From an uncultured beta proteobacterium (GTDB lineage: Bacteria > Pseudomonadota > Gammaproteobacteria > Burkholderiales > Burkholderiaceae_C): a DNA stretch of 64,000 nucleotides. Both the position numbers and the translations under genes were made by a program. Each line of letters begins with the position of its first letter. Position 1 is the stretch's first letter. Location: the NCBI GenBank assembly GCA_903839085.1, contig CAIMBE010000163.1:1-64000 (forward strand), given 5' to 3'. Below the pieces are notes generated by a model, which was not told the DNA's origin, searched no databases, and saw only the letters and a program-made list of their open reading frames with translations. Of this stretch, positions 45,130 through 54,814 are shown piece by piece.

Positions 45130-45573
45130 ATGAAAACCGTCACAAAGTCCGTACTCATCTGGTACAGCCCGCAGGAAATGTATGTCTTGGTGACCGATGT
45201 TGACCAGTATCCAAAGTTCCTGCCCTGGTGCGACCGGGCCCGCGTCGTCAGCAGCGACGATGCCGGCATGACGGCGGAAATCGGCATCTCCTTCAGCGGC
45301 ATCCGTCAGACCTTCAGCACCCGCAATGCCCATGTCCAGAACCGTCAGGTCGCCATCCAACTGGTCAGCGGTCCGTTTTCCAGGCTCGACGGCGAATGGA
45401 ATTTCCTGCCGATCGGGGACGGCTCACAGCGCGCCTGCCGGGTTGAGCTGACTCTCAACTACGGCTTTGACAACAGCGCCCTGAGCAGAATTGTCGGACC
45501 CGTATTCGACAAGATTGCCAGCAGCATGGTTGATGCTTTTGTCAAACGTGCGATTCAGGTCTATGGCGGATGA
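45130..45573 (+). CDS. ratA: RatA/COQ10-type START-domain protein
   Basis: A 147-residue protein starting at ATG 45130 ([18 protein letters not shown]). It shows the family's [19 protein letters not shown] segment and the C-terminal helix [16 protein letters not shown]. coli RatA was described as a toxin blocking 70S formation, while the fold and eukaryotic homologue Coq10 point to ubiquinone binding. Here it lies in the conserved smpB/ratA/rnfH arrangement, and its stop overlaps rnfH by 11 nt. Confidence 0.93.
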   Translation: MKTVTKSVLIWYSPQEMYVLVTDVDQYPKFLPWCDRARVVSSDDAGMTAEIGISFSGIRQTFSTRNAHVQNRQVAIQLVSGPFSRLDGEWNFLPIGDGSQRACRVELTLNYGFDNSALSRIVGPVFDKIASSMVDAFVKRAIQVYGG

Positions 45574-45910
45574 GGCCCTGATTCGGGTCAGCGTCGTCTA
45601 CTCGGACGCGGCGCGGAACCTGCACGAGGTGAATCTCTCGCTGGAGCGTGACAGCACGGTCTGGCAGGCCTTGCTGGCGAGCAACTTCTTGCAGCGCTTT
45701 CCTGAGCTTGAGCAGGCGGGAACGGTGCTTGGCGTCTGGGGCCGCAAGTCGGGTTCGCGGCAGACTTTGCGTGAAAACGACCGGGTCGAAATCTACCGGC
45801 CGCTGCGGGTCGACCCCAAAGTAGCGCGGCGTGAAAGATTTGCCAAGCAGGGGGCCCGCAGCGCCGGGCTCTTCCTGAAGCAACGCGGCGACGCCAAAGT
45901 GACCGATTGA
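45563..45910 (+). CDS. rnfH: RnfH-family ubiquitin-like protein (UPF0125)
   Basis: A 115-residue beta-grasp protein starting at ATG 45563 inside the end of ratA. Family features are IRVSVVYSDA, LERDSTVWQALLAS, VGVWG-like LGVWGRKSG and NDRVEIYRPLRVDPKVARRERF (the last in its two halves). The molecular role is unknown; it forms a putative antitoxin pair with RatA in E. coli annotations. The 11-nt overlap indicates coupled translation. Confidence 0.92.
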   Translation: MADEALIRVSVVYSDAARNLHEVNLSLERDSTVWQALLASNFLQRFPELEQAGTVLGVWGRKSGSRQTLRENDRVEIYRPLRVDPKVARRERFAKQGARSAGLFLKQRGDAKVTD

Positions 45911-45934
45911 CGCACCCTGGATCCGAGGCAACCG

Positions 45935-46420
45935 TCAGTTGCAGTCTGAATCAATGATGGCCTGCAGACGGTTTACTTCGGCAGAACGGGCGGCGGCATC
46001 GAGGATCTCCGGCTCGCCCTTTTCGTTGACCTGAGCGATGCGGCGACCCGAATCAAAGCTGGCCCTTGCCCTTTTGGCACGCGCGCAATTGTCAGCCTTT
46101 ACCTTTGATACGGCCTCCTCGTCCCCCTTGCGCCGCGTCGCTTCGGCTTCTTCGAGTTTCTTCTTCTTCTCGGCCAGTTCCCGGTCGACGCCGCCGGGTC
46201 GCGGGTTGCTGGCAGCTGCCGCAGGACCTGGCACCGAAGGTGTATTCGTTGTCAATGTGACGGCCGGACGCTCCAGGATGTTCTTTTCGGGAATCTCGGG
46301 CGGTGGCGGGCGGTCGCTGAAAACCTTGCGCCCATCCTTGTCCAGCCATTGCCAGTGCGCCGAGACCTGAAAGCTCACCAGGCAGACCAGGACAGTCAAG
46401 AGATACCGGAATTTTTCCAT
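45935..46420 (-). CDS. DUF4124 periplasmic protein
   Basis: A 161-residue protein with an N-terminal signal peptide ([16 protein letters not shown]), then the DUF4124 motif [20 protein letters not shown] at about 22-41, a Pro/Ala linker and a charged coiled coil ([19 protein letters not shown]). Two or three cysteines near the end could form disulfides. Function is unknown. It converges with rnfH and diverges from guaB, whose promoter must lie in the 80-nt gap. Confidence 0.88.
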   Translation of the reverse strand: MEKFRYLLTVLVCLVSFQVSAHWQWLDKDGRKVFSDRPPPPEIPEKNILERPAVTLTTNTPSVPGPAAAASNPRPGGVDRELAEKKKKLEEAEATRRKGDEEAVSKVKADNCARAKRARASFDSGRRIAQVNEKGEPEILDAAARSAEVNRLQAIIDSDCN

Positions 46421-46500
46421 CGGCGAAGTGTAGCGTGCGTCCTATAAGATTTCCAGCCGAGCCTGAGGTGGATACAATCTGCCATTTGGAGCCAAAGAAC

Positions 46501-47970
46501 ATGCGCCTCATAGGTAAAGCGCTCACCTTCGACGATGTTTTGTTGGTGCCGGCATACTCCCGGGTCCTGCCCAAGGACACCTCGCTGGCAACCCGATTTT
46601 CCCGCAATATCGCCTTGAATCTGCCACTGGTCTCGGCTGCCATGGACACAGTGACCGAGGCCCGGCTGGCCATCGCCATTGCGCAGGAGGGCGGCATCGG
46701 CATCGTGCACAAGAACTTGTCGGCGCAGGATCAGGCAGCTCAGGTGGCCAAGGTCAAGCGATACGAGTCTGGCGTCTTGCGCGATCCGGTCGTCATCACG
46801 CCCAGCCACACCGTGCGCCAGGTCATCAATTTGTCAGAGCAACTCGGTGTATCTGGATTTCCGGTTTGCGAAGGCGGCAAGGTGGTGGGGCTGGTCACGG
46901 GTCGCGACCTGCGTTTTGAGACACGTCTTGATCTGCCTGTCAGCCACATCATGACCCGGCGCGACAAACTGGTGACCGTGCCTGACGGCACCACGCTGGA
47001 GCAGGCCAAGGTGCTGTTGAACCAGTTCAAGATCGAGCGCCTGCTGGTGGTCAATGACGCTTTTGAGCTCAAGGGCCTGATCACCGTCAAGGACATCACC
47101 AAGCAAACCAGTTTTCCCAATGCGGCGCGTGACGCGCAGGGCAAGCTGCGCGTTGGCGCCGCCGTGGGCGTCGGAGAGGGCACCGAGCAACGGGTTGAAG
47201 CGCTGGTGCGCGCGGGTGTCGATGCCATCGTGGTAGATACGGCCCACGGCCACAGCCACGGCGTCATCGAACGGGTGCGCTGGGTCAAGCAGAACTATCC
47301 GCAGATCGATGTCATCGGCGGCAACATCGCCACCGGAGCCGCCGCGCTGGCGCTGGCCGAGGCCGGCGCAGATGCCGTCAAGGTCGGCATCGGTCCTGGC
47401 TCCATCTGCACCACCCGCATCGTGGCGGGGGTTGGTGTGCCCCAGATCATGGCCATCGACAGCGTGGCATCGGCGCTCAAGGGCAGCGGCATTCCCCTGA
47501 TTGCCGATGGCGGCATTCGCTACAGCGGCGACATATCGAAGGCGCTTGCCGCCGGCGCCAGTTCGGTCATGATGGGCAGCATGTTTGCCGGCACCGAAGA
47601 GGCGCCCGGCGAAGTCATCCTTTTTCAGGGCCGAAGCTACAAGAGCTACCGCGGCATGGGCAGCATCGGCGCCATGCAGCAGGGCAGTGCCGATCGCTAC
47701 TTTCAGGAGTCGACCACCGGCAACCCGAATGCCGACAAGCTGGTGCCCGAAGGCATCGAAGGGCGAGTGCCCTACAAAGGCTCCATGGTGTCGATCGTCT
47801 TCCAGATGGCCGGCGGTGTGCGCGCCAGCATGGGCTACTGCGGCTGCGCGACGATCAGCGAGTTACAAAGCGAGGCCGAGTTTGTTGAAATCACCACGGC
47901 CGGCATTCGTGAAAGCCATGTCCACGACGTACAGATCACCAAGGAGGCGCCGAACTACCGGGCTGAGTAA
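46501..47970 (+). CDS. guaB: IMP dehydrogenase
   Basis: A 489-residue enzyme starting at ATG 46501 ([20 protein letters not shown]). The TIM barrel is interrupted at about 95-205 by two CBS domains. Catalytic cysteine is in [11 protein letters not shown], and the mobile-flap region [10 protein letters not shown] and [11 protein letters not shown] are present. It converts IMP to XMP, the committed step to GMP. Its TAA overlaps the guaA ATG by one base (TAATG), so the two GMP enzymes are co-translated. A longer in-frame start at 46435 is not supported. Confidence 0.98.
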   Translation: MRLIGKALTFDDVLLVPAYSRVLPKDTSLATRFSRNIALNLPLVSAAMDTVTEARLAIAIAQEGGIGIVHKNLSAQDQAAQVAKVKRYESGVLRDPVVITPSHTVRQVINLSEQLGVSGFPVCEGGKVVGLVTGRDLRFETRLDLPVSHIMTRRDKLVTVPDGTTLEQAKVLLNQFKIERLLVVNDAFELKGLITVKDITKQTSFPNAARDAQGKLRVGAAVGVGEGTEQRVEALVRAGVDAIVVDTAHGHSHGVIERVRWVKQNYPQIDVIGGNIATGAAALALAEAGADAVKVGIGPGSICTTRIVAGVGVPQIMAIDSVASALKGSGIPLIADGGIRYSGDISKALAAGASSVMMGSMFAGTEEAPGEVILFQGRSYKSYRGMGSIGAMQQGSADRYFQESTTGNPNADKLVPEGIEGRVPYKGSMVSIVFQMAGGVRASMGYCGCATISELQSEAEFVEITTAGIRESHVHDVQITKEAPNYRAE

Positions 47971-49580
47971 TGCATCAGAAGATCCTTATCCTCGATTTTG
48001 GCTCCCAGGTCACGCAACTGATTGCCAGGCGCATCCGCGAGGCCCATGTTTTTTGCGAGGTGCATCCCTGTGATGTGAGCGACGAGTGGCTGCGCGCCTA
48101 TGCCAGAGACGGCCAGCTCAGGGGCATCATCCTGTCAGGCAGCCATGCCAGCGTCTACGAAGAGACGACCGACAAGGCGCCGCAGTCGGTGTTTGAACTT
48201 GGCGTTCCGGTGCTGGGCATCTGCTACGGCATGCAGACCATGGCGCATCAGCTCGGCGGCCTGGTGCAAAGCGGGCACAAGCGCGAATTCGGTCACGCCG
48301 ACGTGCGCGCGCACGGCCACACCCAACTGCTTGAAGGCATCCAGGATTACGCCACGTCGATGGGCCATGGCATGTTGCAGGTCTGGATGAGTCATGGCGA
48401 CAAGGTCACCGAACTGCCGCACGGCTTCACGCTGATGGCTTCCACCGACAGTTGTCCCATCGCCGGCATGGCGGACGAAGAGCGGCGTTTTTACGGTCTG
48501 CAGTTTCACCCGGAAGTCACCCATACCCGGCGCGGCGCCGCCATTCTGGAGCGCTTTGTGCTCGACATCTGCGGCGCCCGCCCGGACTGGATCATGGGCG
48601 ACTACATCGCGGAGGCGATCGAGAAGATCCGCGCCCAGGTCGGCAGCGAGGAGGTGATTCTGGGCTTGTCGGGCGGCGTCGATTCATCGGTCGCGGCGGC
48701 GCTCATTCACCGCGCCATTGGCGAGCAGTTGACCTGTGTCTTCGTCGATCACGGCTTGTTGCGGCTCCATGAAGGCGACATGGTGATGGACATGTTTGTC
48801 GGCAAGCTGCACGCCAAGGTGATCCGGGTCGATGCCGCCGGACAGTTCCTGGGCCATCTGGCCGGGGTCAACGACCCGGAGGCCAAGCGCAAGATCATCG
48901 GACGCGAGTTTGTCGAGGTCTTCAAGAGCGAGGCCGGCAAGCTCAAGAGCGATCAATCGCGCCATGTTGCCTGGCTGGCGCAGGGCACGATCTATCCGGA
49001 CGTGATCGAGTCCGGCGGGGCCAAGACCAAGAAGGCGGTCGTCATCAAGAGCCATCACAACGTCGGCGGACTGCCCGAGCAGCTGGGCCTCAAGTTGTTG
49101 GAGCCGCTGCGCGAATTATTCAAGGACGAGGTGCGCGAGCTGGGCGTGGCCCTCGGTTTGCCCTACGCCATGGTGTACCGCCATCCGTTTCCGGGACCGG
49201 GCCTGGGTGTGCGGATCCTTGGCGAAGTGAAGCAGGAATACGCCGATCTTCTGCGCCAGGCCGACGCGATCTTCATCGAGGAACTGCGCAACTTTATCGA
49301 CGAGGAGAGCGGCAAGAACTGGTACGAACTGACCAGCCAGGCCTTTGCCGTCTTCCTGCCCGTGAAGAGCGTCGGCGTCATGGGCGATGGCCGCACCTAC
49401 GATTATGTCGTCGCGCTGCGCGCGGTGCAGACCAGCGACTTCATGACCGCCGACTGGGCCGAATTGCCCTACGCCTTGCTCAAGAAGGTTTCCAATCGCA
49501 TCATCAACGAGGTCCGCGGCATCAACCGTGTCACCTACGACGTATCGAGCAAGCCACCCGCCACGATTGAGTGGGAATGA
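47970..49580 (+). CDS. guaA: GMP synthase (glutamine-hydrolysing)
   Basis: The 536-residue protein has an N-terminal class I amidotransferase with nucleophile cysteine in [11 protein letters not shown] and the HPEVTHT histidine/glutamate pair. The ATP pyrophosphatase follows with the P-loop [15 protein letters not shown], then the C-terminal dimerisation domain ending in the conserved PPATIEWE. It aminates XMP to GMP. It is the second gene of the gua operon. Confidence 0.98.
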   Translation: MHQKILILDFGSQVTQLIARRIREAHVFCEVHPCDVSDEWLRAYARDGQLRGIILSGSHASVYEETTDKAPQSVFELGVPVLGICYGMQTMAHQLGGLVQSGHKREFGHADVRAHGHTQLLEGIQDYATSMGHGMLQVWMSHGDKVTELPHGFTLMASTDSCPIAGMADEERRFYGLQFHPEVTHTRRGAAILERFVLDICGARPDWIMGDYIAEAIEKIRAQVGSEEVILGLSGGVDSSVAAALIHRAIGEQLTCVFVDHGLLRLHEGDMVMDMFVGKLHAKVIRVDAAGQFLGHLAGVNDPEAKRKIIGREFVEVFKSEAGKLKSDQSRHVAWLAQGTIYPDVIESGGAKTKKAVVIKSHHNVGGLPEQLGLKLLEPLRELFKDEVRELGVALGLPYAMVYRHPFPGPGLGVRILGEVKQEYADLLRQADAIFIEELRNFIDEESGKNWYELTSQAFAVFLPVKSVGVMGDGRTYDYVVALRAVQTSDFMTADWAELPYALLKKVSNRIINEVRGINRVTYDVSSKPPATIEWE

Positions 49581-49610
49581 TTTAATCGCCCGTATCCACC
49601 TGTCATAACC

Positions 49611-50249
49611 ATGTACCTGCCGCCCCATTTCAGAGCTGGCGAGACCCAGCATGCGCTCAAGCTGATGCGCGAGAACCCCTTTGCCAGCCTGATCAGCGTG
49701 GATGATGAAGGGCTGCCTTTTGTCAGCCACGTGCCGCTGCATCTGGAGGAGCGGGGCGATCAACTGGTGCTGCTGGGGCACGTTGCCAAGCCGAATGCGC
49801 ACTGGCGCTATTTGCGCGAGCGCCCGCAGGCGGTGGTGACCTTCCTGGGGCCGCATGCCTACCTGAGTCCCCGCGTCTATCCGGACTTGCTGCGGGTGCC
49901 GACCTGGAACTACCTGGCTGTTCATTGCACCGTCCAGGCCACGCTGATCGAGGATCCCGACGCCAAGGACCGCCTTCTGAAAAAGCTGATTGCCGATCAT
50001 GAACCGACCTACGCCGAGCAATGGCGCGCGCTGGGATCCGAATTTGCACAGAAGATGCTGGCCGGCATCGTGGGCTTCGAGTTGCTTGTGGCAGGGCTCG
50101 AGTGCAAGCTCAAGATCAACCAGCATCGACCGGAATCCCATGTCGCCATGCAAAGCATGTATTTGTCGGGCAATGAGAACGAGCGGGTGCTGGCGCTCTG
50201 GATGGAGCGCCTGGGCATGACCGAGCCGCCCCAACCAGGCGATGTCTGA
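49611..50249 (+). CDS. PaiB-like FMN-binding protein
   Basis: A 212-residue protein of the PaiB family. It shows the split-barrel flavin fold: MYLPPHFR at the start, NPFASLISVDDEGLPFVSHVPL at about 24-45 (in two strands), LLGHVAKPNAHWR, VVTFLGPHAYLSPRVY, and the C-terminal signature KINQHRPESH. Bacillus PaiB represses protease and sporulation genes, but most proteobacterial members are uncharacterised. It lies 30 nt after guaA and overlaps tadA by 8 nt, so it is translated from the gua-tadA unit. Confidence 0.88.
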   Translation: MYLPPHFRAGETQHALKLMRENPFASLISVDDEGLPFVSHVPLHLEERGDQLVLLGHVAKPNAHWRYLRERPQAVVTFLGPHAYLSPRVYPDLLRVPTWNYLAVHCTVQATLIEDPDAKDRLLKKLIADHEPTYAEQWRALGSEFAQKMLAGIVGFELLVAGLECKLKINQHRPESHVAMQSMYLSGNENERVLALWMERLGMTEPPQPGDV

Positions 50250-51273
50250 GAGCCGTTTCATGCGGCAGGCGCTGGCCCAGGCGCGAGAGGCGCTCGGCGC
50301 GGGCGAGGTGCCGGTCGGCGCCGTGGTGGTGCGCTCCGGGCACGTGATCGCCGTCGGCAGCAATGCGCCAATTGGCCATCACGACCCGAGCGCGCATGCT
50401 GAAATCATCGCCCTGCGCGCCGCGGCACGGGCCTTGCAGAACTACCGTCTCGATGAATGCGAACTGTTTGTGACGCTGGAGCCGTGCGCCATGTGTGCCG
50501 GGGCCGTTCTGCACGCGCGACTCAAGCGGGTCGTCTTTGGCGCGCCTGACCCGCGAACCGGCGCCTGCGGCTCGGTGCTCGATTTGTTCGCGAACCCGCA
50601 GCTCAATCACCAGACGGTGGTGCAGGGCGGCGTGCTGGCCGATGAATGTTCGGCCCTGTTGCAGGCGTTCTTTCAGGGCAGGCGGGCCTTGCGAAAAATC
50701 GAAGACGAACCGCTGCGCGATGATGCTTTGCGCACGCCCCCGGCGCGCTTCCTGAACCTGCCGGCTTATCCCTGGGCGCCCCACTACCTCAACGATCTGC
50801 CCAGCTTGAACGGGCTGCGCCTGCATTATTTGGACCAGGGCGCGCCGGGCGCCGCGAACACCTACCTGTGCCTGCACGCAAGCACCGGCTGGAGCTACAT
50901 GTTCCGCAAGATGATCCCGGAATGGCTGTCTGCCGGTCACCGGGTTGTCGCGCCCGACCTGATCGGTTTTGGCAAGAGCGACAAACCAAAAAAGGCGGAC
51001 ATCCATACCCTGTCATGGCACCTGCGCGTCATGACAGAACTGGTGGAGCGACTCGACTTGAAGAACGTGGTGCTGGTCCAGCAGGAGCAGGGCGACGCCC
51101 TGGCCGACGCGCTGCCCGGCATGGCGCCGCAGCGCTATACCGGGCAGGTCACGCTCCTCGCGCCTGAAACTTCCGATCTGGCAGGGTCCGCGTGCGAGGC
51201 GCCGTTTCCCGATCAGGGACACCGCGCAGCCCTGCGCTCGCCATGGCGCACCGCCTCCAAGGTCGCGAACTGA
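50242..51273 (+). CDS. tadA: tRNA adenosine(34) deaminase fused to a degenerate dehalogenase-like domain
   Basis: The 343-residue protein is twice the usual TadA length. Residues 1-150 are a complete deaminase: zinc ligand H52 and proton shuttle E54 in PSAHAEI, and zinc ligands C82 and C85 in PCAMC. It makes inosine at the wobble position of tRNA-Arg. From about 165 the chain reads like the N-terminal half of a haloalkane dehalogenase/alpha-beta hydrolase (WSYMFRKMIPEWLSAGHRVV, then PDLIGFGKSDKP). Where dehalogenases have the nucleophile in VVQDWGG this has VQQEQGD, and the cap and catalytic histidine are missing. The extension is therefore non-catalytic, perhaps structural. Confidence 0.92.
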   Translation: MSESRFMRQALAQAREALGAGEVPVGAVVVRSGHVIAVGSNAPIGHHDPSAHAEIIALRAAARALQNYRLDECELFVTLEPCAMCAGAVLHARLKRVVFGAPDPRTGACGSVLDLFANPQLNHQTVVQGGVLADECSALLQAFFQGRRALRKIEDEPLRDDALRTPPARFLNLPAYPWAPHYLNDLPSLNGLRLHYLDQGAPGAANTYLCLHASTGWSYMFRKMIPEWLSAGHRVVAPDLIGFGKSDKPKKADIHTLSWHLRVMTELVERLDLKNVVLVQQEQGDALADALPGMAPQRYTGQVTLLAPETSDLAGSACEAPFPDQGHRAALRSPWRTASKVAN

Positions 51274-51285
51274 ATTGCACTGCTT

Positions 51286-52245
51286 ATGACAAAACGCATC
51301 TACATCTATTCCCCGTCCGGCGCCGTGCGCGACAAAGCGGCCTTTCGCCGCGGTGTCAAGCACCTTCAGGCTCTGGGCTACGAGGTCGAGATCGACGAAG
51401 CCGCGCTGGCCAGCCACTTGCGCTTCGCGGGTGACGACGAGACCCGCCTCGCCGCCATTCATCGCGCGGCCGCCAGTGGTGCCGACCTGGCCCTGATTTC
51501 GCGCGGCGGCTACGGCCTGAGCCGCATCCTGGGCGGCATTGACTACAAGAAAATTGCCAAGGCCGTGGACAAGGGGATGCTGTTCGTCGGCATCAGCGAT
51601 TTCACGGCGTTTCAGAGCGCCGTGCTGGCGAAGACCGGCGCCAGCACCTGGGCCGGGCCGGCCTTGTGCGAGGGTTTTGGCGTCGGCGGCAAGCCCGGCA
51701 GCGTCGATGGCCACGGCCATGGCGAGCGGCGCTCGCCCGACGAGATCATGGTCGCCTGCTTTGGCGATCTCATCAGCCGACAGGGGGAGGGTGCGGGGTG
51801 GCGACAAAACCGCCAGGACTTCTCCGGCGCAGCCCTGCACATTCGAAATTCGGTTCTGTGGGGCGGCAACCTGTCGGTCCTCACCTCCCTGCTGGGCACG
51901 CCGTACTTCCCGCAGATCAAGGGCGGCATCCTGTTCCTGGAGGACGTGGCAGAACATCCCTACCGGATCGAGAGGATGCTGACCCAGCTGCTGCACTCGG
52001 GCGTGCTGGCGCGTCAAAAAGCCATCGTGCTGGGTCAGTTCACCGAGTTCAAACTGGTGCCGCATGATCGGGGCTACAAGCTGGCCAGCGTCGTGAACTG
52101 GTTGCGCCAGCAAACCATTGTGCCGGTCCTCACCAATCTGCCCTTTGGTCATGTCGCCACCAAGGTGATTTTGCCGGTTGGTCTGAAGACCGATTTGCTT
52201 CTGGACGGGCGTGATGCCCTGCTCTTGTGGGGCAAGATGTCGTAA
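51286..52245 (+). CDS. ldcA: Muramoyltetrapeptide LD-carboxypeptidase (S66)
   Basis: A 319-residue family S66 peptidase. It starts with the typical IYSPSGAV, has ISRGGYGLSRIL at 71-82, and carries the probable nucleophile S104 in GISDFT. Catalytic glutamate and histidine occur in the C-terminal domain. It trims the terminal D-alanine from recycled murein tetrapeptides in the cytoplasm. It begins 12 nt after the tadA fusion and probably shares its transcript. Confidence 0.92.
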   Translation: MTKRIYIYSPSGAVRDKAAFRRGVKHLQALGYEVEIDEAALASHLRFAGDDETRLAAIHRAAASGADLALISRGGYGLSRILGGIDYKKIAKAVDKGMLFVGISDFTAFQSAVLAKTGASTWAGPALCEGFGVGGKPGSVDGHGHGERRSPDEIMVACFGDLISRQGEGAGWRQNRQDFSGAALHIRNSVLWGGNLSVLTSLLGTPYFPQIKGGILFLEDVAEHPYRIERMLTQLLHSGVLARQKAIVLGQFTEFKLVPHDRGYKLASVVNWLRQQTIVPVLTNLPFGHVATKVILPVGLKTDLLLDGRDALLLWGKMS

Positions 52246-52298
52246 TAGACGGTTATGCCCTAAACTCTGCGCCAGTTCAAAAATATATTTCGTTTCGA

Positions 52299-53225
52299 AT
52301 GAGTGTTCACGCGACCGTCGTCTTCACCGATCTGTTCGGCAGCACAAGCGTCTATGAGGCCTTGGGCAATGCTCAGGCGACGCAGGCCGTCACGCAGGTA
52401 ACGGACTGGATTGCCAAGACCATTGTGGAGCACGGGGGACGCGTCGTGAAGCTACTGGGTGACGGTGTGCTGGCCCTGTTTCAGAACAATCAGGCAGCCA
52501 TTGACGCGGTGGTGGAGATTCAGCGCAGGCACCAGGAGCGCATGGCGAAGACAGCCGTCGCGCACCGCCTGCCCATCCGCGTCGGTATTTCCCGCGGCGA
52601 CGTCGAGATTGTGGCTGGCGACTGCTACGGTGACGCCGTCAACGTGGCCGCGCGCTTGAGTGATCTCTCCGGCGCACACCAGATCTGGGCCAATAGCCTG
52701 GCGCTCGAGGGGATCAACGAGGCCGCGGGCGTGCGCTACCGGGTCTTGGGACCCATCACCATCCGCGGACGGGCCGAGCCCTGCACCGTTTACCAGGTTG
52801 ACTGGGAGGACGATGCGCCGTCGTCCCTGTTGACAATGCAGTCAGATATCATTCCATTGTTTGATCCCTCGCAGGTGGACACGCTGGGTGGGCAGATCGA
52901 ACTGTCGTGGATGGATACCAGTAAGACCTTTAAGTCGTTCGACTTGCCGATTCACATTGGCCGCCTGCGTCAGGCGGAGTTTGTGGTCGACGATCCGCGC
53001 GTCTCGCGTACCCATGCGCGCATTGACTGGCGCAATGGCAGCATGATCCTGGTCGACCTGAGCACCTATGGCTGCTGGCTGCGTTTTGCCGGCGACGGTT
53101 CTGATTTGCTGCTGCGGCGCGATGAATGTGTGCTGCACGGCCAGGGGGAGATCTCGCTGGGGTCAACCTTTGCCGATGTGACAGCGCCCACGGTGCATTT
53201 TTCGGTGTCTCAGCCCGTTTACTGA
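52299..53225 (+). CDS. Class III adenylate/guanylate cyclase with FHA domain
   Basis: A 308-residue soluble protein starting at ATG 52299. The cyclase domain (1-165) has metal aspartates D11 (FTDLFGST) and D55 (LGDGVLAL), K51 and the catalytic N115 and R119 in VNVAARL, so it should be active after dimerisation. A short linker leads to an FHA domain at about 200-300 with the phosphothreonine-binding G-R, S-R-T-H residues (HIGRLRQ, SRTHARI). The FHA part suggests control by a Ser/Thr kinase, none of which is encoded here. The gene lies between ldcA and the ankyrin gene. Confidence 0.9.
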   Translation: MSVHATVVFTDLFGSTSVYEALGNAQATQAVTQVTDWIAKTIVEHGGRVVKLLGDGVLALFQNNQAAIDAVVEIQRRHQERMAKTAVAHRLPIRVGISRGDVEIVAGDCYGDAVNVAARLSDLSGAHQIWANSLALEGINEAAGVRYRVLGPITIRGRAEPCTVYQVDWEDDAPSSLLTMQSDIIPLFDPSQVDTLGGQIELSWMDTSKTFKSFDLPIHIGRLRQAEFVVDDPRVSRTHARIDWRNGSMILVDLSTYGCWLRFAGDGSDLLLRRDECVLHGQGEISLGSTFADVTAPTVHFSVSQPVY

Positions 53226-53245
53226 GTCGTTTGCTTTTGTGTTCC

Positions 53246-53270
53246 CATATATATTAACATAATATACATC
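53246..53270. repeat. AT-rich imperfect direct repeat, left copy
   Basis: A 25-nt A/T tract in the 77-nt gap between the cyclase-FHA gene and the ankyrin gene. It resembles a tract at 53908-53930 at the other end of the ankyrin gene (CATATATA, then AACA/ACAAT, then AATATA). Both stand out sharply from the GC-rich surroundings. Confidence 0.4.
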
Positions 53271-53302
53271 GTATAAAATATCGGAGAGCCCAATCCGTCG
53301 CG

Positions 53303-53950
53303 TTACCGGGTCGGCCTGGCTGCCAGAAAAGCGTTGATCAATCGCACTGACTCCAACTGGCCACCTCTCTCGGCGAATGCCACTGCGGACAGCCCCTGGT
53401 CGTTCTTCAGGTCCGGATCCGCGCCGGCCTCCAGCAGCAGTTTGACAGCCTGTGGCGTCCCGTAATGCGCCGCCATCATGAGCGGCGTCGTGCCATTGGG
53501 TGATGTCGTGTCGATATAGGCATGGTGCTGCAGCAGCAAGTCGATCACCTCCAGATGCCCGTTGGTGGCAGCGTAATGCAGCGGCGTCCAGCCAGGCCGG
53601 TTGACATCGGCGTCGCGACCGATCAATTGGCGGCAAAGGTCGGTCAGGCCCTTGAAGGCCGCAAGCATCAACGGACTCTCGTCCCTTTCGGTCCGAGCCT
53701 CGATATTCACCTTGGGCCAGGCAATCAGAGCGCTGGCCACCCTGGGAGACGGCACCCGGATTGCGGCAATGAGCCCGTGTTCACCCGCCGGATTCGGTGT
53801 ATTTGGGTCGAAACCACGCGCCAGCAGCGCCACGACGACGGTCGCATCATCCTTTCTTACGGCCTCAAAAAAATCGTCATAAGAACCTGCATGACAAACT
53901 GAATAACCATATATAACAATAATATATAGAAGATATCTAATGCTATGCAT
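53303..53950 (-). CDS. Periplasmic ankyrin-repeat protein
   Basis: A 215-residue protein with an N-terminal signal peptide (YLLYIIVIYGYSVCHAG), followed by about five ankyrin repeats from residue 25 to 205. The best are GWTPLHYAATNGHLEVIDLLLQ and GTTPLMMAAHYGTPQAVKLLLEAG (each shown in part). Partner unknown. Its first 8 nt overlap the end of tatD. The first 30 codons and the 3' flank are far richer in A/T than the window, and AT-rich imperfect repeats flank the gene, which hints at later insertion into the tatD operon. Confidence 0.85.
   Translation of the reverse strand: MHSIRYLLYIIVIYGYSVCHAGSYDDFFEAVRKDDATVVVALLARGFDPNTPNPAGEHGLIAAIRVPSPRVASALIAWPKVNIEARTERDESPLMLAAFKGLTDLCRQLIGRDADVNRPGWTPLHYAATNGHLEVIDLLLQHHAYIDTTSPNGTTPLMMAAHYGTPQAVKLLLEAGADPDLKNDQGLSAVAFAERGGQLESVRLINAFLAARPTR
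53908..53930. repeat. AT-rich imperfect direct repeat, right copy
   Basis: This tract lies inside the signal-peptide codons of the ankyrin gene and resembles the tract at 53246-53270. About 18 of 23 positions agree when a 2-nt gap is allowed. It may be the footprint of an insertion, or simply a shared AT-rich composition. Confidence 0.35.
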
Positions 53951-54767
53951 GATGTTCTACCGAGGCCGCCAAGGGAGTCAGAACGCGCTTGAACAGGGCA
54001 TCAAAGTTTCGACTGGTGGCGAGCGCAATCTGCTCAAGGGGGCTGGCTCTGAGCCTGGCCAACTCAGCCGCGACATAGGGCACCAGCGAGGGGTTATTGC
54101 TCTTGCCACGGTATGGCACGGGTGCCAGGTAAGGGCTGTCGGTCTCGATCAACAGTCGCTCAAGCGGCACGAAGGCGGCGATATCGCGCAAGTCCTGCGC
54201 GTTCCTGAAAGTCAGAATGCCGGAAAAAGAGATGTAAAAACCAAGGTCGAGCGCCGCACGGGCGACCTGGGCGGTCTCGGTAAAGCAATGAAACACCCCG
54301 CCGGCGCAACCAGCCGACCCATCCTCACCCTCCTCGCGCAAAATGGCCAGGGTGTCCTCCGAGGCGGCTCGGGTATGAATCACCAGTGGCAGGCCCAGCT
54401 TGCGAGCCGCTCGGATGTGAACCCGAAACCGTTCGCGCTGCCAGGCCATGTCGGCCCGGCTTCGATCACCCAGACGGTAGTAGTCCAGGCCGGTCTCGCC
54501 AATGCCAACGACCCGCTTCATCTGGCCCAATCTCAGCAGATCCTGCAGGCTCGGCTCGGCAACCCCCTCGCTGTCAGGATGCACGCCCACGGTAGCCCAC
54601 AAATTGTCGTACGCAAGCGCCAGAGCCTGCACACTGGGAAACTCCTCCAGCGTGGTGCAAATGCACAGGGCGCGATCGACGCCGGCCTGGGCCATGGCCG
54701 AGCGAATCGCCGGCACCTGCGACGCCAGTTCAGGAAAATTCAGATGGCAATGCGAGTCGGTGAACAT
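53943..54767 (-). CDS. tatD: TatD-family metal-dependent deoxyribonuclease
   Basis: A 274-residue TIM-barrel hydrolase starting at ATG 54767. Metal ligands occur in DSHCHLNF, the glutamate in GIGETGLDYY, the histidine in LVIHTRAA, FHCFTETA, and the aspartate in LIETDSPYLAP. It is in the mltG-tmk-holB-pilZ-tatD order common in proteobacteria, 47 nt after the pilZ gene. The frame extends upstream to 54818 but overlaps pilZ. Likely roles are 3'-5' DNA exonuclease or D-aminoacyl-tRNA hydrolysis as in homologues. Confidence 0.94.
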   Translation of the reverse strand: MFTDSHCHLNFPELASQVPAIRSAMAQAGVDRALCICTTLEEFPSVQALALAYDNLWATVGVHPDSEGVAEPSLQDLLRLGQMKRVVGIGETGLDYYRLGDRSRADMAWQRERFRVHIRAARKLGLPLVIHTRAASEDTLAILREEGEDGSAGCAGGVFHCFTETAQVARAALDLGFYISFSGILTFRNAQDLRDIAAFVPLERLLIETDSPYLAPVPYRGKSNNPSLVPYVAAELARLRASPLEQIALATSRNFDALFKRVLTPLAASVEHHA

Positions 54768-54814
54768 GGAGGAGGCCTTGACCTGGAGGCAGCCGGCCGG
54801 TCGCCAGCGCCCTG

